DNA from: Pollutimonas harenae
GTDB taxonomy: Bacteria; Pseudomonadota; Gammaproteobacteria; Burkholderiales; Burkholderiaceae_B
Direction: 5' to 3'
Assembly: GCF_004153685.1 (NCBI RefSeq)
Contig: NZ_SDQD01000002.1
Location: 868,001-932,000 of the forward strand
DNA length: 64,000 nucleotides
The notes beneath the pieces are model-generated. The model had not been told where the DNA came from, did no database searches, and worked only from the letters and a program-made list of their open reading frames with translations. This document shows, in pieces, positions 7,059 through 16,673 of the stretch. The position numbers were made by a program, and so were the translations under genes. Numbering within the stretch: position 1 is the first letter of the stretch; the number at the start of each line of letters is the position of its first letter.

Positions 7059-9329
7059 ATGGCGTTTTCTGTCCTCCGTGGTGCTTCCTCCGGCCTGCTG
7101 GCCGCACTCAAGAAGGGTCCACGGCTGCGCCGACGCAAGTCGGCCAAGAAACAAGGACAGCTTCCCGCGCCACATGAAGCACCCAACACCATAGCCTCGC
7201 TCGACCCGCTGACAAAAATCGTCAGCCAATACCTGAAACCCAAAGAAGTCGAACGCATCAAAGAGGCCTATCGCTTTGCCGATCAGGCTCATCTGGGTCA
7301 GTTTCGCGCCAGCGGCGAACCCTATATATCCCACCCCATCACGGTCACTGAAATCTGCGCAGGCTGGAAGCTTGATGCCGACTCCCTGATGGCGGCGCTA
7401 TTGCACGACGTCATAGAAGACCAGGATGTCAGCAAACAGGAGCTGGCCGAAAAATTCGGTGCCGACGTGTCGGAAATCGTCGATGGCCTGTCCAAGCTCG
7501 ACAGGCTCGAATTTGCCACCAAGGCTGAGCAGCAAGCTGAAAGCTTCCGCAAGATGCTGCTGGCCATGGCGCGCGATGTACGCGTCATTCTTATCAAGCT
7601 GGCAGATCGCCTGCACAATATGCGCACCTTGGGCGCAGTAGCGCCCGAAAAACGTCGGCGCATTGCACATGAAACCCTGGAAATCTACACGCCCATCGCG
7701 CACCGTCTGGGCTTGAATGCCCTGTTTCGCGAACTGCAGGACCTCTGCTTTCAGGCAATTCATCCCAACCGCTATCAGGTGCTGCACAAGGCCATGATGG
7801 CCGCCCGCGGTAATCGGCGCGAAGTCCTGGGCAAAATCACCGATGCAGTGCGTGTTGCCCTGCCCGCTGCCGGCATCGAAGCCGAAGTAAGCGGTCGAGA
7901 AAAATCGCTCTATAGCATCTACACCAAGATGGTCGAGCAAAAGAAGAGCTTTTCCGACGTGCTCGACATCTACGGTTTTCGCGTCATCGTGCATACGCTG
8001 CCTGAATGCTACCTGGCTCTGGGCACACTGCATCAGCTGTACCGTCCGGTACCCGGAAAATTCAAGGACTATATTGCCATTCCCAAACTGAATGGCTACC
8101 AGTCACTGCACACAACGCTGGTGGGGCCTTATGGTACCCCAGTCGAGTTCCAGTTCCGCACGCGCGACATGGACCACATCGCTGAAGAAGGCGTCGCCTC
8201 GCATTGGCTATACAAAGACGACGATGTCTCCTTGAACGATTTACAAAAGCGCACGCACCAATGGCTGCAGTCATTGCTCGACATACAAAGCCAGACTGGC
8301 GATTCAGGTGAGTTTCTGGAGCACGTCAAGGTCGATCTGTTTCCCGATGCCGTCTACGTGTTCACGCCACAAGGCAAGATTATTTCTCTGCCGCGTGGTG
8401 CCACACCAGTGGACTTCGCCTATACCATCCACACGGACATCGGCAATCAGGCCGTCGCATCAAAAATCAATGGTGAGTTCGCGCCATTGCGCACAGAGCT
8501 CAAAAGCGGCGACGCGGTCGAAATCATTACCTCGCCCGCCTCCAGGCCCAGTACCCAGTGGCTTAATTATGTCCGTACCGGGCGGGCCCGCTCTGAAATC
8601 CGGCATTATTTACGTACCGTCAAATACGAAGAATCAGTGGCTTTCGGCCAACGCCTGCTCAACCAGGCCTTCAAGCAATTGAACCTGGAGCGGCCCGCCG
8701 AAGATGATCCCGAATGGGAAAAACTCGCCAAAGGATCTGGCGCCAGCTCTCGCGACGAAATTCTGGCTGACATCGGACTGGGTAAACGTCTGGCCGCTGT
8801 TGTGGCCCGACGCTTTGCCCCTGAGAATCCGATTCTTGCCACGACAGCGGCCGCTGTAGACGAAATCACGTCATCCAGCAGCGCACCCATCGTCATACAC
8901 GGCAACGAGGGTCAGGCCGTTCAGCTGGCACCCTGCTGCGGCCCCTTGCCTGGCGATGCCATTATCGGCGGCATACGCCTGGGGCATGGCCTGGTCGTGC
9001 ACATGGAAGAATGCGCGGTTGCCCAGCGACAGCGCGCCCGTGAGCCGGAGCGCTGGATTCCCGTCGTGTGGGATGCCAATACCGCAAGACACCTCTCGAC
9101 CCGTCTTGACGTTACCGTGATCAACGAGCGCGGCGTGCTCGGACGCCTGGCCGCTGAAATCACGGCTGCCGAATCCAACATCATGCATTTGAGCATGCCC
9201 GACGATGCCGCGACCACCGGCCTGTTGCATCTTACGGTTCAAGTCGACAATCGCAAGCATCTGGCCCAGGTCATCCGGGCCATACGGCATGTGCCGCAGG
9301 TCCAGAAGATCGTCCGGGTCAAGGGTTAA
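7059..9329 (+). CDS. spoT: Bifunctional (p)ppGpp synthetase/hydrolase
   Basis: A 756-residue RelA/SpoT-family protein. The N-terminal HD hydrolase domain keeps its His-Asp pair (residues 116-117 in LLHDVIEDQD). The synthetase domain follows (SLYSIYTKM...YGFRVIV), then a TGS domain (YVFTPQGKIISLPRGATPVDF), a zinc-finger/helical region with CCGP, and a C-terminal ACT domain. Because HD is intact it should both make and degrade the alarmone. The first 45 residues are basic and poorly conserved, so an internal start is possible; ATG 7059 is the first start after rpoZ. Confidence 0.94.
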   Translation: MAFSVLRGASSGLLAALKKGPRLRRRKSAKKQGQLPAPHEAPNTIASLDPLTKIVSQYLKPKEVERIKEAYRFADQAHLGQFRASGEPYISHPITVTEICAGWKLDADSLMAALLHDVIEDQDVSKQELAEKFGADVSEIVDGLSKLDRLEFATKAEQQAESFRKMLLAMARDVRVILIKLADRLHNMRTLGAVAPEKRRRIAHETLEIYTPIAHRLGLNALFRELQDLCFQAIHPNRYQVLHKAMMAARGNRREVLGKITDAVRVALPAAGIEAEVSGREKSLYSIYTKMVEQKKSFSDVLDIYGFRVIVHTLPECYLALGTLHQLYRPVPGKFKDYIAIPKLNGYQSLHTTLVGPYGTPVEFQFRTRDMDHIAEEGVASHWLYKDDDVSLNDLQKRTHQWLQSLLDIQSQTGDSGEFLEHVKVDLFPDAVYVFTPQGKIISLPRGATPVDFAYTIHTDIGNQAVASKINGEFAPLRTELKSGDAVEIITSPASRPSTQWLNYVRTGRARSEIRHYLRTVKYEESVAFGQRLLNQAFKQLNLERPAEDDPEWEKLAKGSGASSRDEILADIGLGKRLAAVVARRFAPENPILATTAAAVDEITSSSSAPIVIHGNEGQAVQLAPCCGPLPGDAIIGGIRLGHGLVVHMEECAVAQRQRAREPERWIPVVWDANTARHLSTRLDVTVINERGVLGRLAAEITAAESNIMHLSMPDDAATTGLLHLTVQVDNRKHLAQVIRAIRHVPQVQKIVRVKG

Positions 9330-9350
9330 CGCATTGCACAGCCGGCCCGC

Positions 9351-10208
9351 TCAAGGGGCAAAGGCATTGATGAAAATGGCCGGATCGACACGGGTGCTGT
9401 TCAGGCTTACATTCCAGTGCAAATGTGGCCCTGTTGCGCGGCCTGTTGCGCCGACCTGCCCGATCACCTGACCCCGACTGACCTCTTGTCCTGGCTCTAC
9501 CTGAAAGCGGGACAAGTGGCAGTACATGGTAATGAAACCCTGCCCGTGATCAATAAAAATGGTTTTACCATTAAAAAAGTAGTCAGCAACAATGGTCACG
9601 ACCCCGTCGGCTGGCGCCTTGATCGGTGTGCCAGCCGGCACGGCAAAGTCCAATCCTGAATGTGGGTTGCGCTCTTCTCCGTTAAAAAAACGTCTTAAGC
9701 CGAAAGGACTGGAAAGACGCCCATTGACGGGCTTATCCAATGACACATTGCTGGGCCCCGTGGAGCGAAAATTTCCGTAGGCCTGGATTTGCTCTTTGTA
9801 TTCGCGTTCGAAACGTTTGACCTGCGCCGGATCAGGGTTGACATGGCTCTTGTTCTTAAGCTTGATGTGCTGCGATTTATACTTTTTGGTGCCTACCTGA
9901 AATACCAGCTTGCGCTTGCCCTGGCTGCTTTCCACTTGTATAGGCTGCGGACCAGCTTTGGTTTTCAAATCTATGCCCACCACGGCGATCCAGGCATCAT
10001 TGCTATCGCGCAAGACCATGACCCGATCGTCTTTGTAGAAAACACGGGGCGCTTCAGTGTCCGGCCCAAGATCGACCACGGCAACGCCACCGGGAACAGG
10101 GTGATTCAATAGGCGACTGATATAGCCTTGTGCGCTAACCAGCGCCGGCAGCAGCAAACCAAGTGCCACAATCAATAAGTAACGACAACGCATGAGGATG
10201 GATTGCAT
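9351..10208 (-). CDS. Secreted M23-family peptidoglycan endopeptidase
   Basis: About 285 residues with a signal peptide (hydrophobic LLIVALGLLLPALVSA, cleavage before QG). A Peptidase_M23_N-like beta domain follows, then a LytM/M23 zinc peptidase domain. Metal ligands are visible in HSGLD and GPHLHWN, so the enzyme should be active on peptide cross-links in the periplasm. The frame extends to a TTG at 10250, but ATG 10208 or ATG 10193 gives a normal signal peptide; no start has a good ribosome site. It is convergent with spoT, with 21 nt between stops. Confidence 0.88.
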   Translation of the reverse strand: MQSILMRCRYLLIVALGLLLPALVSAQGYISRLLNHPVPGGVAVVDLGPDTEAPRVFYKDDRVMVLRDSNDAWIAVVGIDLKTKAGPQPIQVESSQGKRKLVFQVGTKKYKSQHIKLKNKSHVNPDPAQVKRFEREYKEQIQAYGNFRSTGPSNVSLDKPVNGRLSSPFGLRRFFNGEERNPHSGLDFAVPAGTPIKAPADGVVTIVADYFFNGKTIFIDHGQGFITMYCHLSRFQVEPGQEVSRGQVIGQVGATGRATGPHLHWNVSLNSTRVDPAIFINAFAP

Positions 10209-10280
10209 AAGTAAAGGGCTTAGCGTATATCCTGCGGCGAAGACAATCAAGGTGAATGACTAGGAATAACCCCTAAATTG

Positions 10281-10292
10281 CCTGTATACAGG
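10281..10292. promoter_or_regulatory. Palindromic operator candidate upstream of the TRAP operon
   Basis: A perfect 12-bp palindrome CCTGTATACAGG lies 104 nt before the TRAP binding-protein start. The TGTATACA core resembles operators bound by GntR-family repressors of the FadR/VanR group, which often control TRAP transporters for organic acids. A TACAAT element at 10315-10320 could be the -10 hexamer, but no good -35 is seen. No such regulator is encoded nearby in the window. Confidence 0.45.
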
Positions 10293-10395
10293 GCGCACCT
10301 GATCAAACGCACACTACAATCCTGCTGAACAATAATTTCAGGAAGCAGCGCTCATTGCAGCTGCTTCCAAAAACACGTTAACCAAAGGATTTCTC

Positions 10396-11370
10396 ATGAA
10401 GAAGACGTTAGCCTTGTTGACCGCGGCAGGTGCCGCTCTGGCTCTGAATGCACAGGCCGCCACCAAGTGGGATCTACCCAGCGCATACCCGGCATCCAAT
10501 CTGCACACTCAGAATCTTGAACAGTTCGTCAAAGACGTCAATGAACTGTCCAAGGGTGAGCTTCAGATCACGCTGCACAACAATGCCTCTTTGTATAAAG
10601 CGCCTGAAATCAAGCGCGCAGTTCAGGGCAACCAGGCACAGATCGGTGAAATCCTGCTCACCAACTACGCCAACGAAGATCCCATATACGCACTTGACGG
10701 CCTGCCCTTTCTGGCAACCGGCTACGACGCCGCCTGGAAGCTCTACCAGGCTCAAAAAGACCTGCTCAACAAAAAACTTGAATCACAAGGCATGACCTTG
10801 CTGTACACCGTGGCCTGGCCGCCCCAAGGCATTTTCGCCAACAAAGACATCAAAACGGTGAAAGACCTCGAAGGCGTCAAATGGCGCGCCTATAGCCCCG
10901 TTACCGCCCGCATTGCCGAACTGGTGGGTGCCCAGCCCGTCACTATTCAGCAGTCCGAGCTGGCCCAGGCTATGGCCACCGGCGTTGTCGATGCCTTCAT
11001 GACCTCGGGTTCTACCGGCTGGGACACCAAGACCTACGAGTACATTAAAAAATTCTACGACACCCAGGCCTGGTTGCCCAAGAACGCAGTCATCGTCAAT
11101 AAAAAGGCCTTCGACAGCCTCGACGACGCCAGCAAGAAAGCGCTGCTCGAAGCCGGTGCCGCCGCTGAAAAACGCGGCTGGGCATTGTCCAAGGAAAAAA
11201 CTCAGTGGTACCTGGACAAGCTGGCTGAGAACGGCATGGAGATCATCAAGCCCAGCGCCGAGCTCATGAGCGGTCTGGATAAAGTCGGCGACACCATGCT
11301 AACAGAATGGATCAAGCGTGCTGGTCCTGACGGCCAGCAGGTCATCGACAAATTCCAGGCTGCCAAATAA
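10396..11370 (+). CDS. TRAP transporter substrate-binding protein, DctP family
   Basis: A 324-residue periplasmic binding protein with a signal peptide ending ALNAQA (about residue 21). The family's substrate-carboxylate arginine is in VKWRAYSPVTARIAELVGAQP, followed by the QQSELAQAMATGVVDAF segment typical of DctP proteins. It captures an organic acid for the QM permeases encoded next. An AAAGGA ribosome site precedes the ATG. The exact ligand is unknown; the family takes C4-dicarboxylates, sugar acids, keto acids and others. Confidence 0.93.
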   Translation: MKKTLALLTAAGAALALNAQAATKWDLPSAYPASNLHTQNLEQFVKDVNELSKGELQITLHNNASLYKAPEIKRAVQGNQAQIGEILLTNYANEDPIYALDGLPFLATGYDAAWKLYQAQKDLLNKKLESQGMTLLYTVAWPPQGIFANKDIKTVKDLEGVKWRAYSPVTARIAELVGAQPVTIQQSELAQAMATGVVDAFMTSGSTGWDTKTYEYIKKFYDTQAWLPKNAVIVNKKAFDSLDDASKKALLEAGAAAEKRGWALSKEKTQWYLDKLAENGMEIIKPSAELMSGLDKVGDTMLTEWIKRAGPDGQQVIDKFQAAK

Positions 11371-11426
11371 CTTGCTCATCAAGCTTGACCGCAAGTCTTA
11401 TTCATTGCATTAACAGGCCAGGAATC

Positions 11427-11933
11427 ATGCGCCGCTTTCTCGACAAACTTTATCTTGTGAGCGGGGCCCTGGCCGCCATTTTCACCGTAGGCGTGCTGGT
11501 GGCTGTCACCATGTCCATCGTCACACGCCAACTTGGCGTACACATAGGCGGCCTCAACGCCTATGCCGGATACTCCATGGCCGCAGCCGGCTTTCTTGCA
11601 CTGGCCCACACATTCAAAAGCGGCGAGCACATACGTGTCACGCTGATCTTGTCATCGTTACCCGCCAAAGGACGCATGCGGCTGGATCTGTGCGCACTGG
11701 TCATAGCCTGCATCATTGCCGGCAACCTGTGCTGGTTCAGCTTCAAACTGGTGCTTGATTCCTACGCCTATAACGATATTTCCACCAGCGACGACGCCAC
11801 ACCTTTATGGATACCTCAAATCTCGATGGCAGTCGGTACATTGATCTTCTTCATTGCCATTCTGGACGAAACCATCCGGCGGTACAAAGGCATTCCAGAA
11901 ACAATCCAGAGCGAAGAAGCACACTATGAATGA
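11427..11933 (+). CDS. TRAP transporter small permease, DctQ family
   Basis: About 168 residues with four predicted membrane helices, the hallmark of the TRAP small subunit. The start at ATG 11427 (MRRFLDKLYLVSG) is chosen because it gives a normal N-terminus and has CAGGA just upstream; the frame itself extends to 11385. The 3' end overlaps the large-permease start by 8 nt, which points to translational coupling. Confidence 0.9.
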   Translation: MRRFLDKLYLVSGALAAIFTVGVLVAVTMSIVTRQLGVHIGGLNAYAGYSMAAAGFLALAHTFKSGEHIRVTLILSSLPAKGRMRLDLCALVIACIIAGNLCWFSFKLVLDSYAYNDISTSDDATPLWIPQISMAVGTLIFFIAILDETIRRYKGIPETIQSEEAHYE

Positions 11934-13227
11934 AGCACTGGTTATCACCATGCTGGTCATATCCATTTTTGGATTCCTGGCTGGCGGCGTGTGGGTAGGA
12001 TTGACCCTGGCGGGCACCGCATGGCTGGGTATGGAACTATTTTCCAGCCGACCTGCGGGCGATGCCATGGCCATCACAATCTGGGGTGCGTCATCCAGCT
12101 GGACGCTGACCGCCCTGCCCCTGTTTCTCTGGATGGGTGAAATCCTGTTCCGCTCCCGCCTGTCGCAAGATCTGTTCAAGGGGCTTGCTCCGTGGCTGGA
12201 CGGGATTCCAGGCCGCCTGCTCCATACCAATATCGTTGGTTGCGCCATATTTGCCGCAGTGTCCGGCTCCTCGGCTGCCACCTGCGCCACCATAGGCAAG
12301 ATGACCATCCCCGAGCTGACCCGGCGTGGCTACCCGCAGGGTCAAATCATCGGCACGCTGGCCGGCGCCGGAACGCTGGGTCTGCTCATACCGCCTTCCA
12401 TCATCATGATCGTCTATGGCGTGGCGGCCGATGTTTCGATTTCCAAGCTGTTTATTGCCGGTATTTTCCCAGGCATGTTACTGGCTGGCCTGTTCATGGG
12501 TTATATCGCTGTCTGGGCTCTGCTGAACCCCAGCCAGATACCTGCAGCTGATCAAAAACTGACCTTTTTCCAAAAGCTATACCAGTCCCGACACCTGATC
12601 CCGGTGGTAATTCTCATCGGTATTGTGCTGGGCACTATCTACACCGGCTTCGCCACAGCCACTGAAGCCGCCGCGGTCGGTGTTATAGGCTCCCTGATCC
12701 TGTCCTTTCTTCAAGGCTCCATGAACTGGAAGGTGTTCAAAGAGGCTGTGATGGGCGCCACACGGCTGTACTGCATGATCGCCCTCATTCTGGCTGGTGC
12801 ACAGTTCCTGACCTTATCAATGGGCTATATAGGCCTGCCACGCGCCCTGGCCGAATGGATAGCTTCGCTGGGGCTATCGCAATTCGGCCTGATCATGGCG
12901 CTCATGGTCTTTTTTGTTGTTCTGGGTTGCTTTCTTGATGGAATTTCCATCGTAGTGCTGACCATGGGTATATTGCTGCCCACCGTTACCTCGGCTGGCA
13001 TAGACCTGATCTGGTTCGGCGTTTTTCTGGTCTTTGTCATTGAAATGGCTCAGATCACGCCACCCGTGGGTTTCAACCTGTTCGTGCTGTCAGGCATGAC
13101 CAAGAAGGAACTGCCCTATCTGGCCCGAGTGTCTTGCCCCATGTTCCTGCTCATGATTGTTGGGATCCTTCTGCTCTATGTAGCGCCCGAAATCGCCACA
13201 TGGCTGCCCCGCAACATGAAAATGTAG
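11926..13227 (+). CDS. TRAP transporter large permease, DctM family
   Basis: A 433-residue multi-pass membrane protein, normal length for DctM. Family motifs include GSSAATCATIGKMTIPEL and GTLAGAGTLGLLIPPSI. It forms the ion-coupled translocation channel with the DctQ-like subunit and receives ligand from the DctP-like protein. ATG 11926 is preferred over the frame's earlier ATG at 11854 because it yields the conserved beginning directly at the first helix and the usual short overlap with the small permease. Confidence 0.94.
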   Translation: MNEALVITMLVISIFGFLAGGVWVGLTLAGTAWLGMELFSSRPAGDAMAITIWGASSSWTLTALPLFLWMGEILFRSRLSQDLFKGLAPWLDGIPGRLLHTNIVGCAIFAAVSGSSAATCATIGKMTIPELTRRGYPQGQIIGTLAGAGTLGLLIPPSIIMIVYGVAADVSISKLFIAGIFPGMLLAGLFMGYIAVWALLNPSQIPAADQKLTFFQKLYQSRHLIPVVILIGIVLGTIYTGFATATEAAAVGVIGSLILSFLQGSMNWKVFKEAVMGATRLYCMIALILAGAQFLTLSMGYIGLPRALAEWIASLGLSQFGLIMALMVFFVVLGCFLDGISIVVLTMGILLPTVTSAGIDLIWFGVFLVFVIEMAQITPPVGFNLFVLSGMTKKELPYLARVSCPMFLLMIVGILLLYVAPEIATWLPRNMKM

Positions 13228-13246
13228 CCGGCGCAAAAAAACCTGG

Positions 13247-13915
13247 TCAGGCAGCTTGCACACGTCCACCTGATAAATGCAATTCACGCTGGCACAAAGC
13301 AGCCAGTTGTTGATCGTGCGTGACCATGATCAAGGTTGTATCGAGCTCACGATGCAGTTCGAACATCAGTTCGATCACCCGCGCGCCATTGCGGGTATCA
13401 AGACTACCGGTGGGCTCGTCGGCGAACAGCAGTTTGGGCTGGACTACAAATGCCCGCGCCAGCGATACACGCTGCTGCTCACCTCCCGATAGCGTCTTCG
13501 GATAATGATGCAGGCGATCTTTCAAACCCACCCTCTCCAGCATGCCCTGGGCAGCATCCCGCGCCGGTTTGCCGGCAAGCTCCAGCGGCAGCATTACATT
13601 TTCAAGTGCTGTGAGATTGGGCAATAACTGAAACGATTGAAAAACAAAGCCCACATGCGCCGCCCGCAGGGCGGCCCTGGCCTCTTCATCGAGTGCAAAT
13701 AAATCGTTGCCAAGCAACAAGACCTGGCCTGAACTCGGAACATCCAGGCCAGCCAGTAGTCCAAGCAGGGTTGATTTTCCCGACCCTGAACTGCCGGTTA
13801 TCGCCAGAGCCTCGCCCGGGTCAACCGTAAAACTGACATTGTCTAAAATGTCGAGCACACCGGACGAATCAACGACACGCTGACAAAGCTGTTTAACTTC
13901 AATGGAATGAATCAT
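13247..13915 (-). CDS. ybbA: ABC transporter ATP-binding protein, YbbA/LolD-like
   Basis: A 222-residue ATPase with Walker A GSSGSGKST, signature LSGGEQQR, Walker B LLFADEPTG and the family's FVFQSFQLLPNLT segment, all as in LolD/MacB-type exporters. It lies head-to-head with a tesA gene, an arrangement also known for E. coli ybbA/tesA, which supports the YbbA assignment. Its usual permease partner (YbbP) is not next to it, so the partner must be encoded elsewhere. It is convergent with the TRAP permease gene, with only 19 nt between them. Confidence 0.88.
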   Translation of the reverse strand: MIHSIEVKQLCQRVVDSSGVLDILDNVSFTVDPGEALAITGSSGSGKSTLLGLLAGLDVPSSGQVLLLGNDLFALDEEARAALRAAHVGFVFQSFQLLPNLTALENVMLPLELAGKPARDAAQGMLERVGLKDRLHHYPKTLSGGEQQRVSLARAFVVQPKLLFADEPTGSLDTRNGARVIELMFELHRELDTTLIMVTHDQQLAALCQRELHLSGGRVQAA

Positions 13916-14573
13916 GCTGATGTGGATACGCCGTAGTTTTGCAATCGTTGCACTGTGTTGTTTTCAGTTTGCTGCCAGCTTGGCCTGGGCCAACTCACAG
14001 CATACCAGCCCTCAGCCCGCCGTATTGGTGCTGGGAGACAGTCTTTCTGCCGAATACGGCTTGCCGCGTGGCTCGGGCTGGGTATCTGTGATCGATCAGC
14101 GTCTGGACGAACAGAATATTCCCTACCAAATACACAATAGCAGCATAAGCGGTGATACCAGCAGTGGCGGCCTGAGCCGTCTGCCTGCGGCGCTGGAACA
14201 GTACAAGCCGTCGATTGTGATCATTGAACTGGGCGCCAATGATGCCTTGCGAGGCCTGCCGCTAAGCATGACGGAAAAAAACCTGTCAAAAATGATCGAG
14301 CTATCAAAGCAAGCCCATGCAAGAGTACTTTTACTGGGCATGCAAATACCGCCCAACTATGGCCGCAAGTATACCGAGCAGTTTCAGAGCCTGTATCAGC
14401 AGCTGGCCGAACGGCACGGCATACAACTAACCCCGTTCTTACTGGACGGCATCGCTGCTGACCGCAGCCGATTTCAGGCGGACGGCATTCATCCCAACGA
14501 AGCTTCGCAGGTGGTGCTTGCCGATAATGTATGGGGACAATTGGCGCCTATGCTGCAGGAGCATGGCAAGTGA
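13914..14573 (+). CDS. tesA: Arylesterase / acyl-CoA thioesterase I, GDSL family
   Basis: A 219-residue SGNH hydrolase. An N-terminal signal peptide (hydrophobic IVALCCFQFAASLAWA) directs it to the periplasm. Block I nucleophile motif VLGDSLSAEYGL, block III GANDALRG and the terminal DGIHPN Asp-His are all present, so it should hydrolyse acyl esters or thioesters. Its ATG (13914-13916) overlaps the opposite-strand ybbA ATG within one CATG. A second ATG at 13920 is possible, but GGA at 13904-13906 is better spaced for the first. Confidence 0.93.
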   Translation: MLMWIRRSFAIVALCCFQFAASLAWANSQHTSPQPAVLVLGDSLSAEYGLPRGSGWVSVIDQRLDEQNIPYQIHNSSISGDTSSGGLSRLPAALEQYKPSIVIIELGANDALRGLPLSMTEKNLSKMIELSKQAHARVLLLGMQIPPNYGRKYTEQFQSLYQQLAERHGIQLTPFLLDGIAADRSRFQADGIHPNEASQVVLADNVWGQLAPMLQEHGK

Positions 14574-14608
14574 CGATGGCACTGACTATGAAGCTTTTGG
14601 GCTGAACA

Positions 14609-14646
14609 ACAAGTCAGCTGGCTGCAAATACAACCCGCTGACTTGT
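14609..14646. terminator. Inverted repeat between convergent tesA and ppiD
   Basis: A 10-bp perfect inverted repeat (ACAAGTCAGC at 14609-14618, GCTGACTTGT at 14637-14646) with an 18-nt loop lies between the tesA stop and the ppiD stop. There is no long T-run on either side. It probably acts as a shared 3' stem for both transcripts. Confidence 0.45.
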
Positions 14647-14655
14647 ACTGAATTA

Positions 14656-16623
14656 TCAGTTTTGTGATTCATCCTCGCCTGTCAGGGCTGCTTGAGCTTC
14701 GGGCAATAGCGTTACGTTGGCTTGCTTACGCATGGCTTGCAGCACGGCTTGTTCTTCGGCCTGACCCCAGGCCTGATTCAATTGCATGGGCAACCCCGCC
14801 AGCAAGGGATTATCGACCTCGCCGGGTTTGACGCTTTCGACGCGCACAAGCACATAACCTTGCGAGCCTTTCACGCCGGTGTACACAGGCAAGGTCTCGG
14901 TTGGAACATTGAAAGCAGCATCCGTTACGGATTGGTCCAGGCCTTGCGGATCGATGCGGCTGATCTCCAGCGGAGTGCCAAAGCCTTCAGGCACTTGGCT
15001 GATGTCTTGCTTCTTGAAGGTTCCGAGCGCTGCCTGGCCAGCCTGCTCGGCGGCAAGCAGAGCCTGCTCGGCCTTGAGCTGTTCACGGATATGGCCGGAC
15101 ACCTGTGCCAGCTCTGGAACGTGAGCGGGCGTGACGTTCTCGACACGCACCACCATCATGGTATCGGGAGAAATTTCAATGACTCCTGAATTCTGCTTTT
15201 CATTCAGAACCTGAGGCGAAAACAAAGCCCTGCGAACACGGACATCGTCGAGCAACGTGGCGTCTTCGCTAGCCGAAGCGGCATTGGCCGGCACCTGATC
15301 GGAGGCCAGCAAGTGATCGCGGGCAATTCCTGCCGCGGTCTTGACCTTCAGGCCAAGCTCATCAGCAGCAGCTTGCAGGCTGTCGGGGTTGTCGTACACC
15401 AGACTGGTAAGCTTGGTGGCCATTTCGGCGTAGCGGTCAGCCCCCAGCTGGCGGCTGACTTCCGTTTGGACTTTGGCCTTGGCTTCTTCGAAAGACTCGC
15501 CCTTTTCGGCTTGCACTTCGTTGGCCAGGAAGACATGGTAGCCCCCTGGACCTTCCACGGCGTCGGACACTTGGCCAGCCTTGAGACCAAAAACCACTTG
15601 CTCAAGAGGTGCAGGCCAGGATCCCTGGGTAATCCAGCCGAGTTTGCCGCCGTCTTTGGCGGTACCCGCATCTTGCGACTCTTTCTGTGCCAGCTCGACA
15701 AACGAGGCGGGCTCCGCCTGTGCCTTCTTGGCAATATCTTGCGCTTTGCTTAATGCTTCAGCTTTTTGTGCTTCAGAGGCATCGGCAGGAACATTGACCT
15801 GGATATGGCTGACGTTTACCCGGGCTGGCTGTACATAACGCGCTTTATTCTGCTCGTAGTATTTTTGCAGATCTTCATTGCTGACCTGCGGCAAATTCGC
15901 CATGGCGGCTTCTTCGTTCAGCAACAAGTACTGCGCACTTACTTGTTCGGGCAATTCAAGGCTTTGTTTGTTCTTGTCGTACCAGGCCTGGATATCGCCA
16001 TCGCTGATCTCTACGCCTGCTTCCTGGTCGGACGAAGGGAAAGGCAACAGCCGCACCGTGCGCTGCTCGGACAGGGCTTGCTTGAGCTTGTCGGTAACGA
16101 CAGAAGGAACCGAAGCTGTGAGGGTAACGGGCCCCAGGACGCGGCTCAAGGCCAGCTCACCTCGTTGCCCCTGCTCGAAGTCGCGCGTAGTCAGACCCGC
16201 CGAGGCCAGCACATCGTTATATCGCTCTGCTGAGAACTGACCGTCTACCTGCAATTGAGGCATGGAAGCAATAGTCTGCCTCAACACCGTGTCGGACACG
16301 CTGAAGCGTTCTTTGGCGGCTGTTTCAACCAGCACCGTGCGATCTATCAGCGACTCGAGCAAGGCGCTACGCGCTGCCGGGCTATCGAGAATAGCTGGAT
16401 CGAAGGCGCCCTGACTGCTCTGTTGCAGCTGTTGCAACTGATTGCGACGCGCCTGATCAAAGTCTTGTTGGGTAATCGATGTATCGCCCAGCGTGACGAT
16501 ATCGTGGTCACCCGACACATAGTTGGTATAGCCGCTTACACCAATCAGCACGAAGGACGGAAGAATCAACACCAGCAGAACAAGTTGCATCAGGCGTTGA
16601 TGGGTACGAATAAAATCGAACAT
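14656..16623 (-). CDS. ppiD: Periplasmic folding chaperone / peptidyl-prolyl isomerase D
   Basis: A 655-residue PpiD. One N-terminal transmembrane anchor (LMQLVLLVLILPSFVLIGVSG) places the rest in the periplasm at the Sec exit. A SurA_N-like chaperone region is followed by one parvulin/rotamase domain (ARVNVSHIQV ... GGKLGWITQGSW ... GGYHVFL), then a long C-terminal region. It assists folding of newly exported proteins. The N-terminal MFDFIRTHQRLMQ beginning is the usual start. In many relatives lon/hupB or tRNA genes lie upstream; here a glycerophosphodiesterase gene lies divergently upstream. Confidence 0.95.
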   Translation of the reverse strand: MFDFIRTHQRLMQLVLLVLILPSFVLIGVSGYTNYVSGDHDIVTLGDTSITQQDFDQARRNQLQQLQQSSQGAFDPAILDSPAARSALLESLIDRTVLVETAAKERFSVSDTVLRQTIASMPQLQVDGQFSAERYNDVLASAGLTTRDFEQGQRGELALSRVLGPVTLTASVPSVVTDKLKQALSEQRTVRLLPFPSSDQEAGVEISDGDIQAWYDKNKQSLELPEQVSAQYLLLNEEAAMANLPQVSNEDLQKYYEQNKARYVQPARVNVSHIQVNVPADASEAQKAEALSKAQDIAKKAQAEPASFVELAQKESQDAGTAKDGGKLGWITQGSWPAPLEQVVFGLKAGQVSDAVEGPGGYHVFLANEVQAEKGESFEEAKAKVQTEVSRQLGADRYAEMATKLTSLVYDNPDSLQAAADELGLKVKTAAGIARDHLLASDQVPANAASASEDATLLDDVRVRRALFSPQVLNEKQNSGVIEISPDTMMVVRVENVTPAHVPELAQVSGHIREQLKAEQALLAAEQAGQAALGTFKKQDISQVPEGFGTPLEISRIDPQGLDQSVTDAAFNVPTETLPVYTGVKGSQGYVLVRVESVKPGEVDNPLLAGLPMQLNQAWGQAEEQAVLQAMRKQANVTLLPEAQAALTGEDESQN

Positions 16624-16673
16624 TAATCACTCACTGACCTGCGACCAACACGCGCCCGCAAGACGGTAACATC

